From positions 558,001 to 622,000 of the forward strand of contig NZ_CP028158.1 of the NCBI RefSeq assembly GCF_003030345.1: a DNA stretch of 64,000 nucleotides, written 5' to 3'. This stretch comes from Plantactinospora sp. BC1. Lineage in GTDB: Bacteria; Actinomycetota; Actinomycetes; Mycobacteriales; Micromonosporaceae. The first letter of the stretch is position 1. Every line of letters begins with the position of its first letter. The translations under genes were made by a program, and so were the position numbers. Positions 1 to 8,139 of this stretch are shown piece after piece. The notes under the pieces were generated by a model. The model was not told where the DNA came from, ran no database searches, and worked only from the letters and a program-made list of their open reading frames with translations.

Positions 1-76
1 CCGACCGGGTGCGCCGCACGGAAACCGGTGAGCGGTGGCACTGCCGCCGGCCGGCCACGGCCCGAACAATCGAGAC

Positions 77-1078
77 ATGAACCAGACCATGACGGCCACC
101 GACCCCGGGTCCGGGGCGCTGGACCGGGAGACCGTCGTCCAGGTCGACGACCTACGGCGACGGTACGGCGGAAGTGGCGGCTTCGAGGCGGTGCGCGGGA
201 TCTCCTTCTCGGTCGGCCAGGGCGAGCTGTTCGCGCTGCTCGGCACCAACGGTGCGGGCAAGACCTCCACACTGGAACTCGTCGAGGGACTGGACCGGCC
301 CAGCGGCGGCACGGTCCGGGTCTTCGGGCGGGACCCCTACCGGGACCGGGCGGCGGTACGGCCCCGCACCGGCGTGATGCTCCAGGAGGGCGGCTTCCCC
401 GCCGACCTGACCGTGACGGAGACCGCCCGGATGTGGGCCGGTACGCTGCCCGACCCGCAACCCGTCGACCGGGTACTGGAACTGGTGGACCTGCGCCACC
501 GGGCGCGTACCCAGGTCAAGGCGCTCTCCGGCGGCGAGCGGCGCCGGCTCGACCTCGCCATGGCGATCCTCGGCCGGCCGGACGTGCTCTTCCTCGACGA
601 GCCGACCACCGGGCTGGATCCGGAGAGCCGGCACAACACCTGGCAGTTGGTCCGGGCGCTGCTCGTCGACGGCCTCACGGTACTGCTCACCACGCACTAC
701 CTCGCGGAGGCGGCGGAACTCGCCGACCGGCTGGCGATCATGCACCGGGGACGGATCGTCACCGCCGGTACCGTCGCCGAGGTGGTGGCCGCCTACCCGG
801 CCCGGATCAGCTTCGTACTCCCGGACGGGCTCGACCGCGCTGAGCTGCCGGCGCTGCCCGGCGCCCAGCCGCCGCCGGCCGGTGCGCCGGCCGCCGGTGC
901 CGGCGGCCGGCTGACCCTCTACACCGACGCGCTGCAACCCGCGCTGACCACGCTGCTGGGCTGGGCCAACGGGCGCGGCCTCGAACTGGCCGGACTGGAC
1001 GCCCGGTCCGCGTCCCTGGAGGAGGCGTTCCTCGCGGTGGCGCACTCCGAGGAACCCGTCGAGGAGGAGATCCGATGA
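77..1078 (+). CDS. ABC transporter ATP-binding protein (drug/lipid exporter type)
   Basis: ATPase subunit of an ABC-2 exporter, expected on the cytoplasmic face of the membrane. It shows a Walker A (GTNGAGKTS, about residues 56-64), the signature LSGGERRRLDLA, Walker B LFLDEPTTGLD and the switch histidine in TTHYLAEA. At 333 residues it is slightly longer than the usual 300-320, with a C-terminal extension. I chose ATG 77; GTG 35 is an in-frame alternative. No Shine-Dalgarno is visible, and a weak hexamer AACAAT ends 6 nt upstream, so the mRNA may be leaderless. The stop overlaps the permease start (ATGA), so the two are translationally coupled. The substrate cannot be read from sequence. Confidence 0.93.
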   Translation: MNQTMTATDPGSGALDRETVVQVDDLRRRYGGSGGFEAVRGISFSVGQGELFALLGTNGAGKTSTLELVEGLDRPSGGTVRVFGRDPYRDRAAVRPRTGVMLQEGGFPADLTVTETARMWAGTLPDPQPVDRVLELVDLRHRARTQVKALSGGERRRLDLAMAILGRPDVLFLDEPTTGLDPESRHNTWQLVRALLVDGLTVLLTTHYLAEAAELADRLAIMHRGRIVTAGTVAEVVAAYPARISFVLPDGLDRAELPALPGAQPPPAGAPAAGAGGRLTLYTDALQPALTTLLGWANGRGLELAGLDARSASLEEAFLAVAHSEEPVEEEIR

Positions 1079-1914
1079 CCGCATCGACGCAGGCGACCGG
1101 CGGTGGTGGCCTTCTCCGGCGGCTCGGGCTCGGCCGGGTGAGCCTGCGCCGGATCGGCGCGCTCGGCCGGGCCGAGATGATCCTGCTGCTGCGCAACAAG
1201 ACCGCCACGACCACCGCGCTGCTGCTGCCGCTGGGCACGGTGGCGCTCTTCTCGACCTTCATCGACGGTGCCGGGCACGTCTCCACCGGGGCGATGCTCG
1301 CCACCACCATGTTCGGCTTCGTCCTGCTCTACGTCGTCTACTACAACCTGGTCACCACCTACGTGGCGCGGCGCGAGGAGCGGGTGCTCAAACGGCTGCG
1401 GACCGGGGTGGTCACCGACGCCGAGATCCTGGTCGGCGCGGCGGTGCCGGCCCTGGCGCTGGCCCTGGTCCAGCTGCTGCTCACCGTCGTCGCGGCCACG
1501 GTCTTCTTCGGCCTGCCGGTACCGGTCAACCTGCCGCTGCTGCTCGTCGCGGTGCTGGCCGGCTGTGCCATCTTCGTACTGCTCGCCGCCGCGTCGTCGG
1601 GCTTCACCAGGACGGTGGAGACCGCACAGATCACCACGCTGCCGGTACTGGTGCTGTCGATGATCGGTTCCGGGTTCACCGGCCCGGTGGAATCGCTGCC
1701 GGACGGGATCGCGGCGGTGTTCCAGATGCTGCCGCTGACTCCGGTGCTCGAACTGGTCCGGCTCGGCTGGGTCGGCACCACCGGAACGGACGCGCCGCGC
1801 GACTTCGTCGGCGTACTGGCCGAGGCGGGGCGACCGGCGCTGATCATACTGGTGTGGCTGGCTGCGGGTGTCTCGGCGACCCGCCACTGGTTCCGCTGGG
1901 ACACGCGACACTAG
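1075..1914 (+). CDS. ABC-2 type transporter permease
   Basis: Membrane partner of the preceding ATPase, 279 residues with about six hydrophobic segments and a short basic amino-terminal tail. The cytoplasmic motif ARREERVLKRLRTG is typical of ABC-2 permeases of the daunorubicin/DrrB and NodJ type. It overlaps the ATPase gene by 4 nt. A histidine kinase and response regulator follow 26 nt downstream, the arrangement of exporters induced by a signal sensed at the membrane. An exported antibiotic, peptide or lipid is plausible, but the substrate is not determined. Confidence 0.92.
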   Translation: MTASTQATGGGGLLRRLGLGRVSLRRIGALGRAEMILLLRNKTATTTALLLPLGTVALFSTFIDGAGHVSTGAMLATTMFGFVLLYVVYYNLVTTYVARREERVLKRLRTGVVTDAEILVGAAVPALALALVQLLLTVVAATVFFGLPVPVNLPLLLVAVLAGCAIFVLLAAASSGFTRTVETAQITTLPVLVLSMIGSGFTGPVESLPDGIAAVFQMLPLTPVLELVRLGWVGTTGTDAPRDFVGVLAEAGRPALIILVWLAAGVSATRHWFRWDTRH

Positions 1915-1940
1915 TCGACGGAGGACAGGGAGGTCCCGGG

Positions 1941-3425
1941 ATGCGTGAGCTGATCGGCTGGTGGACCAGACGTGGCCAGCCCGAGCGGTTCGACCTGGTG
2001 ACCCGGGCCACCCTCTACGTGGTGTTGGTGACCGAGCCGATCGCGCTCCTCAACGCGACCGGGGACGCGTGGCCACTGGCCGGCCGCGTCGTGGTGCTCG
2101 GGCTCGGTACCGCGCACATGGTGCTCTGCCTGCTCGCCGTACGGGCCGGGGTCGAGCACTTCCTCGGCCGTCGGGAACGTCCCACCCGGCTGGTGCTGGC
2201 GACCGGCGGCCTGACCCTGGTCACCATCGTCGCCGCCGAGGCCACCAACGCGCTGACGCGGCACCAGGCCGACTCCGCCGGCTGGACGCTGCCGGTGACG
2301 GTACTCGTCTCGTGCTACTTCCTCGGCACGCTCTGCACCGTGACCCCGCCCCGGTACGCCTTCGTCGGCGCCGTCGGACTGGCCGGTCTCATCCTGCTGG
2401 TGGGGCTGCTCGACGGGGCGCCGGCCGCTCTGCTGTTCTCGTCGGTCTGGATGCTCCTCTTCGGCTTCGTCGTGCTGCTCTCCACCTTCCGGTGCTCGCT
2501 CTGGATGCTCGGGGTGCTCTGGGAACTGGAACGGTCCCGGGGCAACCAGGTCCGGCTGGCGGTCGCCGAGGAGCGGCTGCGGTTCGCCCGGGACCTGCAC
2601 GACGTACTCGGCCGGAACCTCTCGGTGGTGGCGTTGAAGAGCGAGCTGGCCGCGCAGTTGGCGAAGCGGGACCGGCCCCGGGCCGTGGAGGAGATGCTGG
2701 AGGTGCGCCGGATCGCCCAGGACTCGCTGACCGAGGTACGCGAGGTCGTCCGGGGCTACCGCTCCGTCGACCTGGACGCGGAACTGGCCGGCGCCCGCGC
2801 CGTGCTCACCTCGGCGGGCGTGCGGTGCCGGGTGCTGGGGGAGGGGCGCGACCTGAGCCCGCAGGCGCAGAGCGCGCTCGGGTGGGTGGTCCGGGAGGCC
2901 ACCACCAACGTACTGCGGCACAGCGAGGCGCTGACCTGCACCGTCTCGCTGCGGCGGGAGCGATCGGCAGCCGAGCCGGACGCTGCCGGGGCCACCGGCG
3001 GCGCCAACGCCGGACACCTCGCCGATCCGTCCGACGGCGCGCGGGTGGTCACGCTGGTGATGGAGAACGACGGGGCACGTCCGGGCGGCCCGCCCGTGTT
3101 CGGCAACGGCCTGCTCGGGCTCACCGAACGGCTGGCGCCGCTCGGGGGTCGGGTGACCGCCAGCCGACCCGGCCCGGAGCGGTTCCGGCTCACCGCGCAG
3201 CTGCCGCTGGCCGCGGCGGCCCCGTCGACCGTCTCCCCGTCGGCCGTCTCCCCGTCGACGGTCGGCGCGTCGTCCGTCTCCCCGTCGACGGTCTGCCCGT
3301 CGACCGACGAGGCGCAGGTTGTCTCGCCGTCGACCGCCGGGGCGCAGGGCGTTTTCCCGGTGGGCGGCGGGGCGCCGTCGGGTGCGGTGACCGGCTCCGT
3401 CCCGAGCCGGCGGGACCGATCGTGA
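1941..3425 (+). CDS. Sensor histidine kinase, NarL/DesK class, with Ser-Pro-Thr repeat tail
   Basis: Membrane sensor kinase of 494 residues. Five or six transmembrane segments (about residues 20-195) precede a HisKA_3 dimerisation box, RFARDLHDVLG, with phospho-acceptor His220. A HATPase domain follows with WVVREATTNVLRHS and GNGLLGLTERL. An insertion rich in Ala, Gly and Asp sits inside the HATPase domain at about 340-375. The last 65 residues are low-complexity, built on a five-residue S-P-S-T-V repeat, and are not part of the kinase fold. ATG 1941 is preceded by GGAGG-rich sequence; an upstream in-frame start at 1854 would overlap the permease. It probably controls the exporter genes upstream with the regulator whose GTG overlaps its stop. 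Confidence 0.9.
   Translation: MRELIGWWTRRGQPERFDLVTRATLYVVLVTEPIALLNATGDAWPLAGRVVVLGLGTAHMVLCLLAVRAGVEHFLGRRERPTRLVLATGGLTLVTIVAAEATNALTRHQADSAGWTLPVTVLVSCYFLGTLCTVTPPRYAFVGAVGLAGLILLVGLLDGAPAALLFSSVWMLLFGFVVLLSTFRCSLWMLGVLWELERSRGNQVRLAVAEERLRFARDLHDVLGRNLSVVALKSELAAQLAKRDRPRAVEEMLEVRRIAQDSLTEVREVVRGYRSVDLDAELAGARAVLTSAGVRCRVLGEGRDLSPQAQSALGWVVREATTNVLRHSEALTCTVSLRRERSAAEPDAAGATGGANAGHLADPSDGARVVTLVMENDGARPGGPPVFGNGLLGLTERLAPLGGRVTASRPGPERFRLTAQLPLAAAAPSTVSPSAVSPSTVGASSVSPSTVCPSTDEAQVVSPSTAGAQGVFPVGGGAPSGAVTGSVPSRRDRS
3221..3345 (+). repeat. 15-bp in-gene repeat encoding S-P-S-T-V
   Basis: The 3' end of the histidine kinase gene consists of imperfect 15-bp units based on CCGTCGACSGTCTCC, read as S-P-S-T-V with substitutions (SPSAV, SPSTV, GASSV, SPSTV, CPSTD). 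The unit length is a multiple of three, so copy-number changes keep the frame. It looks like replication slippage that has lengthened the cytoplasmic tail. Confidence 0.8.
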
Positions 3426-4060
3426 CCGGCCGGCCGGGACCGCCGCAGCCGGAGCCGATCCGGATCCTGCTCGCCGAGGACGAGCACCTGATCCGTGGGG
3501 CGCTGACCGCGCTGCTCGGGCTGCACGACGACCTGGTGGTGATCGGCGAGGCCGCTACCGGTACCCAGGCGTTGTCGCTGGCCCGGGCACTGCGGCCCGA
3601 CGTGGCCCTGCTCGACATGCAGATGCCGGAGCTGGACGGCATCGCGGTCGCCGAGGCGATCCGGGCCGAGGTGCCGGGCTGCCAGACGATGATCGTCACC
3701 AGCCATGGCCGGCCCGGTCACCTGAAGCGGGCCCTCTCGGTGGGGGTACGGGGGTTCCTGCCGAAGACGGTCTCCGCCGAGGTGCTCGCCGACGTGGTCC
3801 GCAGCGTTCACGGCGGCGGCCGGTACGTCGATCCGCAGTTGGCCGCCGAGGCGATCAGCGCCGGGGACAGCCCGTTCACGCCCCGCGAGTCCGACGTGCT
3901 GGAGTTGGCGGCGGACGGCGCGCCGATCGAGGAGATCGCCCAGCGCATCTCGCTCTCGCCGGGGACGGTGCGCAACTACCTCTCCTCGGCGGCCGGCAAG
4001 GTCGGTGCGGCCAATCGGCACGAGGCGGTCGCCATCGCCCGCAGGTACGGCTGGCTCTGA
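3422..4060 (+). CDS. Response regulator, NarL/FixJ family
   Basis: DNA-binding response regulator of 212 residues, the partner of the upstream kinase. The receiver domain (about 15-130) has the acidic pair ED, phospho-acceptor Asp65 in LLDMQMPELDG and the conserved Lys in LPKTV. A LuxR-type helix-turn-helix (FTPRESDVLELAADG to the C-terminus) follows. GTG 3422 overlaps the kinase stop, indicating translational coupling. Transcription of the ABC exporter operon is the obvious target, by inference from gene order. Confidence 0.92.
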   Translation: MTGRPGPPQPEPIRILLAEDEHLIRGALTALLGLHDDLVVIGEAATGTQALSLARALRPDVALLDMQMPELDGIAVAEAIRAEVPGCQTMIVTSHGRPGHLKRALSVGVRGFLPKTVSAEVLADVVRSVHGGGRYVDPQLAAEAISAGDSPFTPRESDVLELAADGAPIEEIAQRISLSPGTVRNYLSSAAGKVGAANRHEAVAIARRYGWL

Positions 4061-4120
4061 ACCCCGGCCCCGGGTCGGCGCGTCCCGGCGCGGCGCCCGA
4101 GTTCGCCCGACGGCCGGGGT
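4061..4120. terminator. Inverted repeat between convergent genes
   Basis: ACCCCGGCC at 4061-4069 is complementary to GGCCGGGGT at 4112-4120. The GC-rich segment between them can form further hairpins. It lies exactly between the convergent response-regulator and cupin genes and could end transcription from both sides. There is no U-tract, as usual in high-GC actinobacteria. Confidence 0.45.
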
Positions 4121-4130
4121 GTGCCACCGC

Positions 4131-4523
4131 TCAGCGGGCCCAGGGCAGCTCCCGGGGCTGGGGATCGTCCGGGACGGTGGCGGTCCCGCCGGCCGGCATG
4201 CAGACCAGCGCCTCGGCCGGCTCGGCGCCGGCCCGGATCTGTCGGGCCACCCCGGCGGGCAGGATCGCCGCCTGGCCGGCGCCGATTACCCGGGTCTGGC
4301 CGTCCACGGTGACGGTGAAGGACCCGGCCAGCGGCATCCAGACCTGCTCACGGTCGACCGCGTGCACCGGCCCGGCGCCGTCCGGCGCCATCCGGACCCG
4401 CCAGGTGGCCAGCTCGGCGCTGCCCTGGCTGGGGGTGGCCAGCCCGGACATCGTGCCACCCGGGGTACGCGTCGTCCGGCTCTCGCTCTCGGTCACCACG
4501 ACCACGTCCGCTCCTCGGATCAC
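4131..4523 (-). CDS. Cupin-domain protein
   Basis: Small single-domain cupin of 130 residues. The core has VHAVDREQVWMPLAG followed by a beta-strand region with TVDGQ and AAILPAGVARQI, matching the two cupin motifs, though only one or two of the usual metal-binding histidines remain. GTG 4523 follows GAGGAG at good spacing. It diverges from a MarR-family gene across a long palindrome and is probably that regulator's main target. Possible roles are binding or turnover of a small metabolite; no specific reaction can be assigned. Confidence 0.8.
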   Translation of the reverse strand: MIRGADVVVVTESESRTTRTPGGTMSGLATPSQGSAELATWRVRMAPDGAGPVHAVDREQVWMPLAGSFTVTVDGQTRVIGAGQAAILPAGVARQIRAGAEPAEALVCMPAGGTATVPDDPQPRELPWAR

Positions 4524-4537
4524 GTCGTCTCCTCGCT

Positions 4538-4580
4538 AGTCAAGTTGCTTTACTCAGATCACGAGTAAAGCAACTTGACT
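4538..4580. promoter_or_regulatory. Perfect 18-bp inverted repeat, probable MarR operator
   Basis: The left arm at 4538-4555 (AGTCAAGTTGCTTTACTC) and right arm at 4563-4580 are exact reverse complements, separated by 7 nt. The element sits in the space between the cupin gene and the MarR gene and is AT-rich against a GC-rich background. It contains TTGACT in both orientations, which may serve as -35 boxes. MarR dimers bind such palindromes, so autoregulation of both genes is likely. Confidence 0.8.
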
Positions 4581-4601
4581 CGCCCGTGTCAAGATGGGGC
4601 G

Positions 4602-5075
4602 GTGACCACAGACGACCCACTGGCCCGTACCGAGCTGACCTTCCTGCTCGGGATGGGTTTCCAACTGGTGCTCGCCGAGTTCGTTCGGCGGGTGGCCGAG
4701 GCCGGCTACCCGGACCTGCGCCCGGTGCACGGACTGGCGTTCCAGGCGTTGCGCGGCGGGGGTGCCACCGGCACCGAGCTGGCGGAGCGGCTCGGTGTGA
4801 CCAAGCAGGCCGCCGGGCAACTCGTCGACGAACTGGAACGGCGGGGTTACCTGCGCCGCGAGCCGCACCCGAGCGGTGGGCGGCGTCGGCTGATCGTGCT
4901 GACCGATCGGGCCACCGAACACCTCGCGGTCGCCGGCCGGGTACTGCACACCCTGGAGGCCGAGCTGGTCGCCGGAATCGGCGCCGACGGCCTCGCCGCG
5001 CTGCGTACCGAGCTGAGCCGGCTGGTACGGCACCTGGCCGGCGACGAGCCACCGCCGCTGCGCCCACTCTGGTAG
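4602..5075 (+). CDS. MarR-family transcriptional regulator
   Basis: Winged-helix regulator of 157 residues. The DNA-binding segment runs from about residue 40, with GTELAERLGVTKQAAGQLVDELE as recognition region and the wing REPHPSGGRRRL. A C-terminal helix provides the dimer interface. GTG 4602 is used; there is no clear Shine-Dalgarno and CAAGAT ends 6 nt upstream, so it may be leaderless. The perfect palindrome directly upstream is its likely operator. MarR proteins usually release DNA when a phenolic or lipophilic ligand binds; the ligand here is unknown. Confidence 0.9.
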   Translation: MTTDDPLARTELTFLLGMGFQLVLAEFVRRVAEAGYPDLRPVHGLAFQALRGGGATGTELAERLGVTKQAAGQLVDELERRGYLRREPHPSGGRRRLIVLTDRATEHLAVAGRVLHTLEAELVAGIGADGLAALRTELSRLVRHLAGDEPPPLRPLW

Positions 5076-5166
5076 CGGCGGCGACCACCGCTCCGGGCGG
5101 GGCACCGGATGCGCGGGAGGCGCACACCCTATCGCACTAACACTATAGATAATTAGGATGTACGGC

Positions 5167-5568
5167 GTGCTGGAGTTCTACCTGGATCGTCACGCCGGAA
5201 TCCCGACCTATCTGCAACTGGTGCAACAGGTCACCCACGCCCTGCGGGTCGGTGCGTTGCATCCCGGTGACCGGCTGCCCACCGTCAAGGAGGCGTCGGC
5301 GCAACTCGCCATCAACCCGAACACGGTGCTCAAGGCGTACCGCGAATTGGAGCGCGGCGGGTTGGTCGAGGCACATCCCGGCCGGGGCACCTTCGTCCGC
5401 TCCGGGGTCGCGGTGGCCGCGGTGCCCGACCACCCGGTGCTGCGCGACCAGCTCGCGGCCTGGGTCGACCGGGCGCGGGCGGCCGGGCTGACCGCCGACG
5501 ACGTGCTGGCCCTGGTCAGCACGGCGGTACGCCGCGGCTATCCGGAACGGACCGAGCCAGCGGCCTGA
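5167..5568 (+). CDS. GntR-family regulator, YtrA type
   Basis: Short GntR regulator of 133 residues: N-terminal winged helix (PTYLQLVQQV, LAINPNTVLKAYRELE, HPGRGTFV) and a short helical C-terminal tail, as in the YtrA subfamily, which lacks a large ligand-binding domain. GTG 5167 is preferred over ATG 5158 because a TAGGAT hexamer (5154-5159) sits exactly 7 nt upstream, the leaderless-promoter spacing, and homologues begin at this point. YtrA-type regulators normally control an adjacent ABC transporter operon, but none follows here: the next genes are on the other strand. Confidence 0.88.
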   Translation: MLEFYLDRHAGIPTYLQLVQQVTHALRVGALHPGDRLPTVKEASAQLAINPNTVLKAYRELERGGLVEAHPGRGTFVRSGVAVAAVPDHPVLRDQLAAWVDRARAAGLTADDVLALVSTAVRRGYPERTEPAA

Positions 5569-5603
5569 CGCCGGAGCCGCCCCGCGCGATGCCGTCGGGC
5601 GGC

Positions 5604-6206
5604 TCAGTGCACCCGGACCGGGCTGGCGGCGTCGATCCGGGCGGTCACCTCCAGCCGGCGCGGGGCCAGCCCGGAGGTGGTCCGGAACCGCTCGACCGCC
5701 GTCGTCACATGGTCCCGGACGGCGGTCATCCCGGCCCGGGAGTTGAGCTGCAACTCGATCCAGAGTTCCGGCCGGGGTGCGGTGCCGGCCAGCGTGACCG
5801 ACGCCCGGCGGACCTGCGGATCCCGGGCGAGGTCGCGTTCGAGGCCCCGGGCCAGCCGGGCGCCCCGGACCCGGGTGGCGCCGGGCAGCGCCGGGCCGGC
5901 GGCCGCGGTCTGGCCGGTGACGGACCGCAGGTCGAGGTCGCCGAGCACCGGGTAGCGACGGGCCCGGAGTACCCGACCGAGCAGCTTCGAGCCGAGCCAG
6001 GCGAAGAGGAGCCCGAGTACGCCGAGGATGACCAGGCCCCACGGGTCGATGCCGCGCCAGGTGCGCAGCAGTCCCGACCAGAGCAGCGGTGCCTCGTTGT
6101 CGACTCCGGCCAGGTGCCCGAGGCTGGCGATCAGCCCCACCACGCCGATGGCGGTGAGCACGAGCCCGACCACCGTCCAGAGCACCCGGATGGCGCTGTT
6201 CGTCAT
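5604..6206 (-). CDS. Alkaline-shock membrane anchor protein, AmaP-like
   Basis: Membrane protein of 200 residues with two transmembrane segments near the amino end (about 8-30 and 55-78), then a soluble domain of about 120 residues. This is the topology of AmaP, the anchor that recruits Asp23 to the membrane in Gram-positive bacteria. It is the last gene of an operon that also holds an Asp23 protein, which supports the assignment. ATG 6206 follows GGGGAG. The role in envelope-stress tolerance is inferred from the family and context. Confidence 0.78.
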   Translation of the reverse strand: MTNSAIRVLWTVVGLVLTAIGVVGLIASLGHLAGVDNEAPLLWSGLLRTWRGIDPWGLVILGVLGLLFAWLGSKLLGRVLRARRYPVLGDLDLRSVTGQTAAAGPALPGATRVRGARLARGLERDLARDPQVRRASVTLAGTAPRPELWIELQLNSRAGMTAVRDHVTTAVERFRTTSGLAPRRLEVTARIDAASPVRVH

Positions 6207-6228
6207 GCCGGCTCCCCGCGTCGCCGCA

Positions 6229-6780
6229 TCAGCCCTCCACCCGGGCTACCTCGGTTCGTGGCCGGCTGCCCGACCGGACCATCTGCACGTCGACGTGGTC
6301 CTGGGACGAGGCACCCAGATTCTCCAGTTCGCGCCGGACCGTGAACTCCACCGCCAGCCGGACCGAGGCGTCGCCGGTCGCCCGGATCCGGGTCCGCCAG
6401 CCGAGGCCCTCGCGGCGGACCCGGGCGCTCGCCGACTCGACTCCGGGTACCGAGTTCGCGGCCGTCGCCAACTGCCGTTCCACCGACCGGCGTTGCAGGT
6501 GCCAGCCGTCGGCGAACCGGGCCGGTAGCCGCTCGGGCTTCCAGCGGACCAACTGTCCCCACAGGATCAGCAGTCCGACCACACCGGCGGCGATGATCCC
6601 GGTCCGCACCCAGGGATCCGCCAGCCGGGTACCGGTCAGGGTGCGGTACCAGTCCGTCCGGTCGATCACCACCGAGCCACGGTCCAGGGCCACCGCGAAG
6701 ACCTCCACGATCAGCAGCAGTCCACCGCCCAGCAGCGCGCAGCCGAGCAGCAGGGTGGCGAGCCGGTTGACCAGGCGCAT
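6229..6780 (-). CDS. DUF6286-like membrane protein of the Asp23 operon
   Basis: Protein of 183 residues with two hydrophobic helices (about 8-30 and 60-80), then a basic soluble part ending in an alpha/beta region resembling the Asp23-like fold. It resembles the family annotated DUF6286 in actinobacterial Asp23 operons. It starts 3 nt after the stop of the preceding gene, with GGGAG upstream. Together with the AmaP-like gene it gives the operon two similar two-helix membrane proteins, perhaps two anchors for the two Asp23-like proteins. Confidence 0.7.
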   Translation of the reverse strand: MRLVNRLATLLLGCALLGGGLLLIVEVFAVALDRGSVVIDRTDWYRTLTGTRLADPWVRTGIIAAGVVGLLILWGQLVRWKPERLPARFADGWHLQRRSVERQLATAANSVPGVESASARVRREGLGWRTRIRATGDASVRLAVEFTVRRELENLGASSQDHVDVQMVRSGSRPRTEVARVEG

Positions 6781-6783
6781 CGG

Positions 6784-7242
6784 TCAGCTCCCGTCCACCG
6801 GTACCGGCAGGTCGATGTCGTCGACCACCACCTCCACCGAGGGGCGCTGCCCGAAGTCGGCCAGTACGGCGCGGACCGCCCGCTGGATCTGTTCGGCCAC
6901 CGGGGCGATCGGGACCGGAGCGACCTCGACGTGCACCTCGACCGGGTTCCCGAGCCGGATACCGACGATCTTGCCGCCGGGGAAGAGGGTGGCCACCTCC
7001 ACGCCGGTGCCGGCGGTCAGTCCGGACACTCCGGGGACGGCGAGTACGGCGTCCCGGACTCTCCCGGCGACCGTGGCCAGATCGGCGACCGTGGCCAGTT
7101 CCGCGACGGCGGCCGGGCCGCTGACAGTGGTCGGGCGGGTCGGCGTGCCCCGGTCGGCGGTCGTGACCCGGGTGGCGTCGGAAGCAGCGGCGTCGGAAGC
7201 GTTCGCGTCGGAAGCCGCGTCGGTGGCCGCCCGGCTGGTCAT
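6784..7242 (-). CDS. Asp23-like protein with Ala/Ser/Asp-rich N-terminus
   Basis: Protein of 152 residues. The first 25 residues are a low-complexity repeat of A, S and D (ASDANASDAAASDA). From about residue 50 there is a domain with the Asp23-type pattern: VRDAVLAVPGVSGLTAG, GKIVGIRL, VEVHVEVAPVPI, then an amphipathic helix IQRAVRAVLADF. Its ATG overlaps the stop of the full Asp23 gene, so the two are co-translated. It appears to be a diverged second Asp23 copy. Confidence 0.72.
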   Translation of the reverse strand: MTSRAATDAASDANASDAAASDATRVTTADRGTPTRPTTVSGPAAVAELATVADLATVAGRVRDAVLAVPGVSGLTAGTGVEVATLFPGGKIVGIRLGNPVEVHVEVAPVPIAPVAEQIQRAVRAVLADFGQRPSVEVVVDDIDLPVPVDGS

Positions 7243-7739
7243 CGGGCCCGCTGCTGGGGGTCGTCGCCGTCGCCGTCCTGGTCACCCTCGACGAAGACGT
7301 CGTCGACGTTGATGTTCACCTCGACGACCCGGAGGCCGGTCATCGCCTGCACCCGCTCGACGACGTTGCGGCGTACCGCCTCGGAGACGTCGACGATGCT
7401 CTGGCCGTAGAAGGTGACGATGTCCAGGTCGACCGCTGCCTCGCGCTCGCCGACCTCGACCGAGACGCCCTGCCGGATGGTCTCGCTGCCGCCCGGGACG
7501 AGGCCGCGGAGCTGCCCGACCCGCCGGGCCAGCCCGGCACCCATCGAATGCACGCCCGGAATCTCCCGGGCCGCGAATCCGGCGATCTTGGCGACCACGC
7601 CCTCCGCGATGCGGGTCTTGCCGGCCTCGGTGCTCAACTCGGCCCGGGGCGGTCCGCCGCCGTCCGGGCTGGCCACCGGTCCCGGCGCGGCGGCCTGCTT
7701 CCGGTTGTCGTTCCTGGTGGCGGTCTTGCTGTCAGCCAT
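7239..7739 (-). CDS. Asp23/Gls24 family envelope stress response protein
   Basis: Protein of 166 residues. The first 45 are polar, then the Asp23 domain: IAEGVVAKIAGFAAREIPGV, VEVGEREAAVDLDIVTFYG, then VSEAVRRNVVERVQAMTGL and VNINVDDVFVEGD, all family hallmarks. Asp23 proteins are abundant cytoplasmic proteins that polymerise near the membrane and affect cell-wall stress tolerance. ATG 7739 has GAGGAGAGG upstream. It is the core gene of the five-gene operon running from 7984 down to 5604. Confidence 0.92.
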   Translation of the reverse strand: MADSKTATRNDNRKQAAAPGPVASPDGGGPPRAELSTEAGKTRIAEGVVAKIAGFAAREIPGVHSMGAGLARRVGQLRGLVPGGSETIRQGVSVEVGEREAAVDLDIVTFYGQSIVDVSEAVRRNVVERVQAMTGLRVVEVNINVDDVFVEGDQDGDGDDPQQRAR

Positions 7740-7795
7740 CGCCTCTCCTCATCTCCTGCCGCTGCTCGGTGGATATCCGGGTGCCCGGCACCCGC

Positions 7796-7984
7796 TCAGC
7801 GCCTGCGGGAGGCGGTTGCCCGGTCGGCGAGTCCGGCGACGTTGAGGTCACCGTCGATCACCCGTACGGCGAGCCACCCGACCAGGCCGGCGAGCACGGC
7901 CCCGGCCGCCGCTCCGAAGCCGGCGACGGCCCACACCGCCGCGATGAGGAAACCGGCGACGAAACCGAACTGTTGGCGTGACAT
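7796..7984 (-). CDS. Small membrane protein, DUF2273-like
   Basis: Protein of 62 residues, nearly all hydrophobic, with two closely spaced helices ([18 protein letters not shown] and [17 protein letters not shown]) and a short charged tail. Length and topology match DUF2273 proteins that accompany Asp23. ATG 7984 is preceded by GGGGAGGA. It is the first gene of the operon and lies 56 nt ahead of the Asp23 gene. Confidence 0.8.
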   Translation of the reverse strand: MSRQQFGFVAGFLIAAVWAVAGFGAAAGAVLAGLVGWLAVRVIDGDLNVAGLADRATASRRR

Positions 7985-8139
7985 GGGGTTCCTCCCCGGC
8001 TGGTGCGGCGTGCGGCAGGTCGCAGTGGCTTACACATTTGGCGGAGAAGTCGAACCCGGCCGGGCGGAGGAGATGTGTGATCTGCGTCACTCCGGCTCTT
8101 GCGATCATGCTTGCCCGTGTCGCCGGTACCGTGGCCGGG

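Noticed and set aside
1-76. A gene start upstream of the ABC ATPase at GTG 35
   Set aside because: The 14 extra residues do not resemble the family and lack a ribosome-binding site. ATG 77 is the better start.
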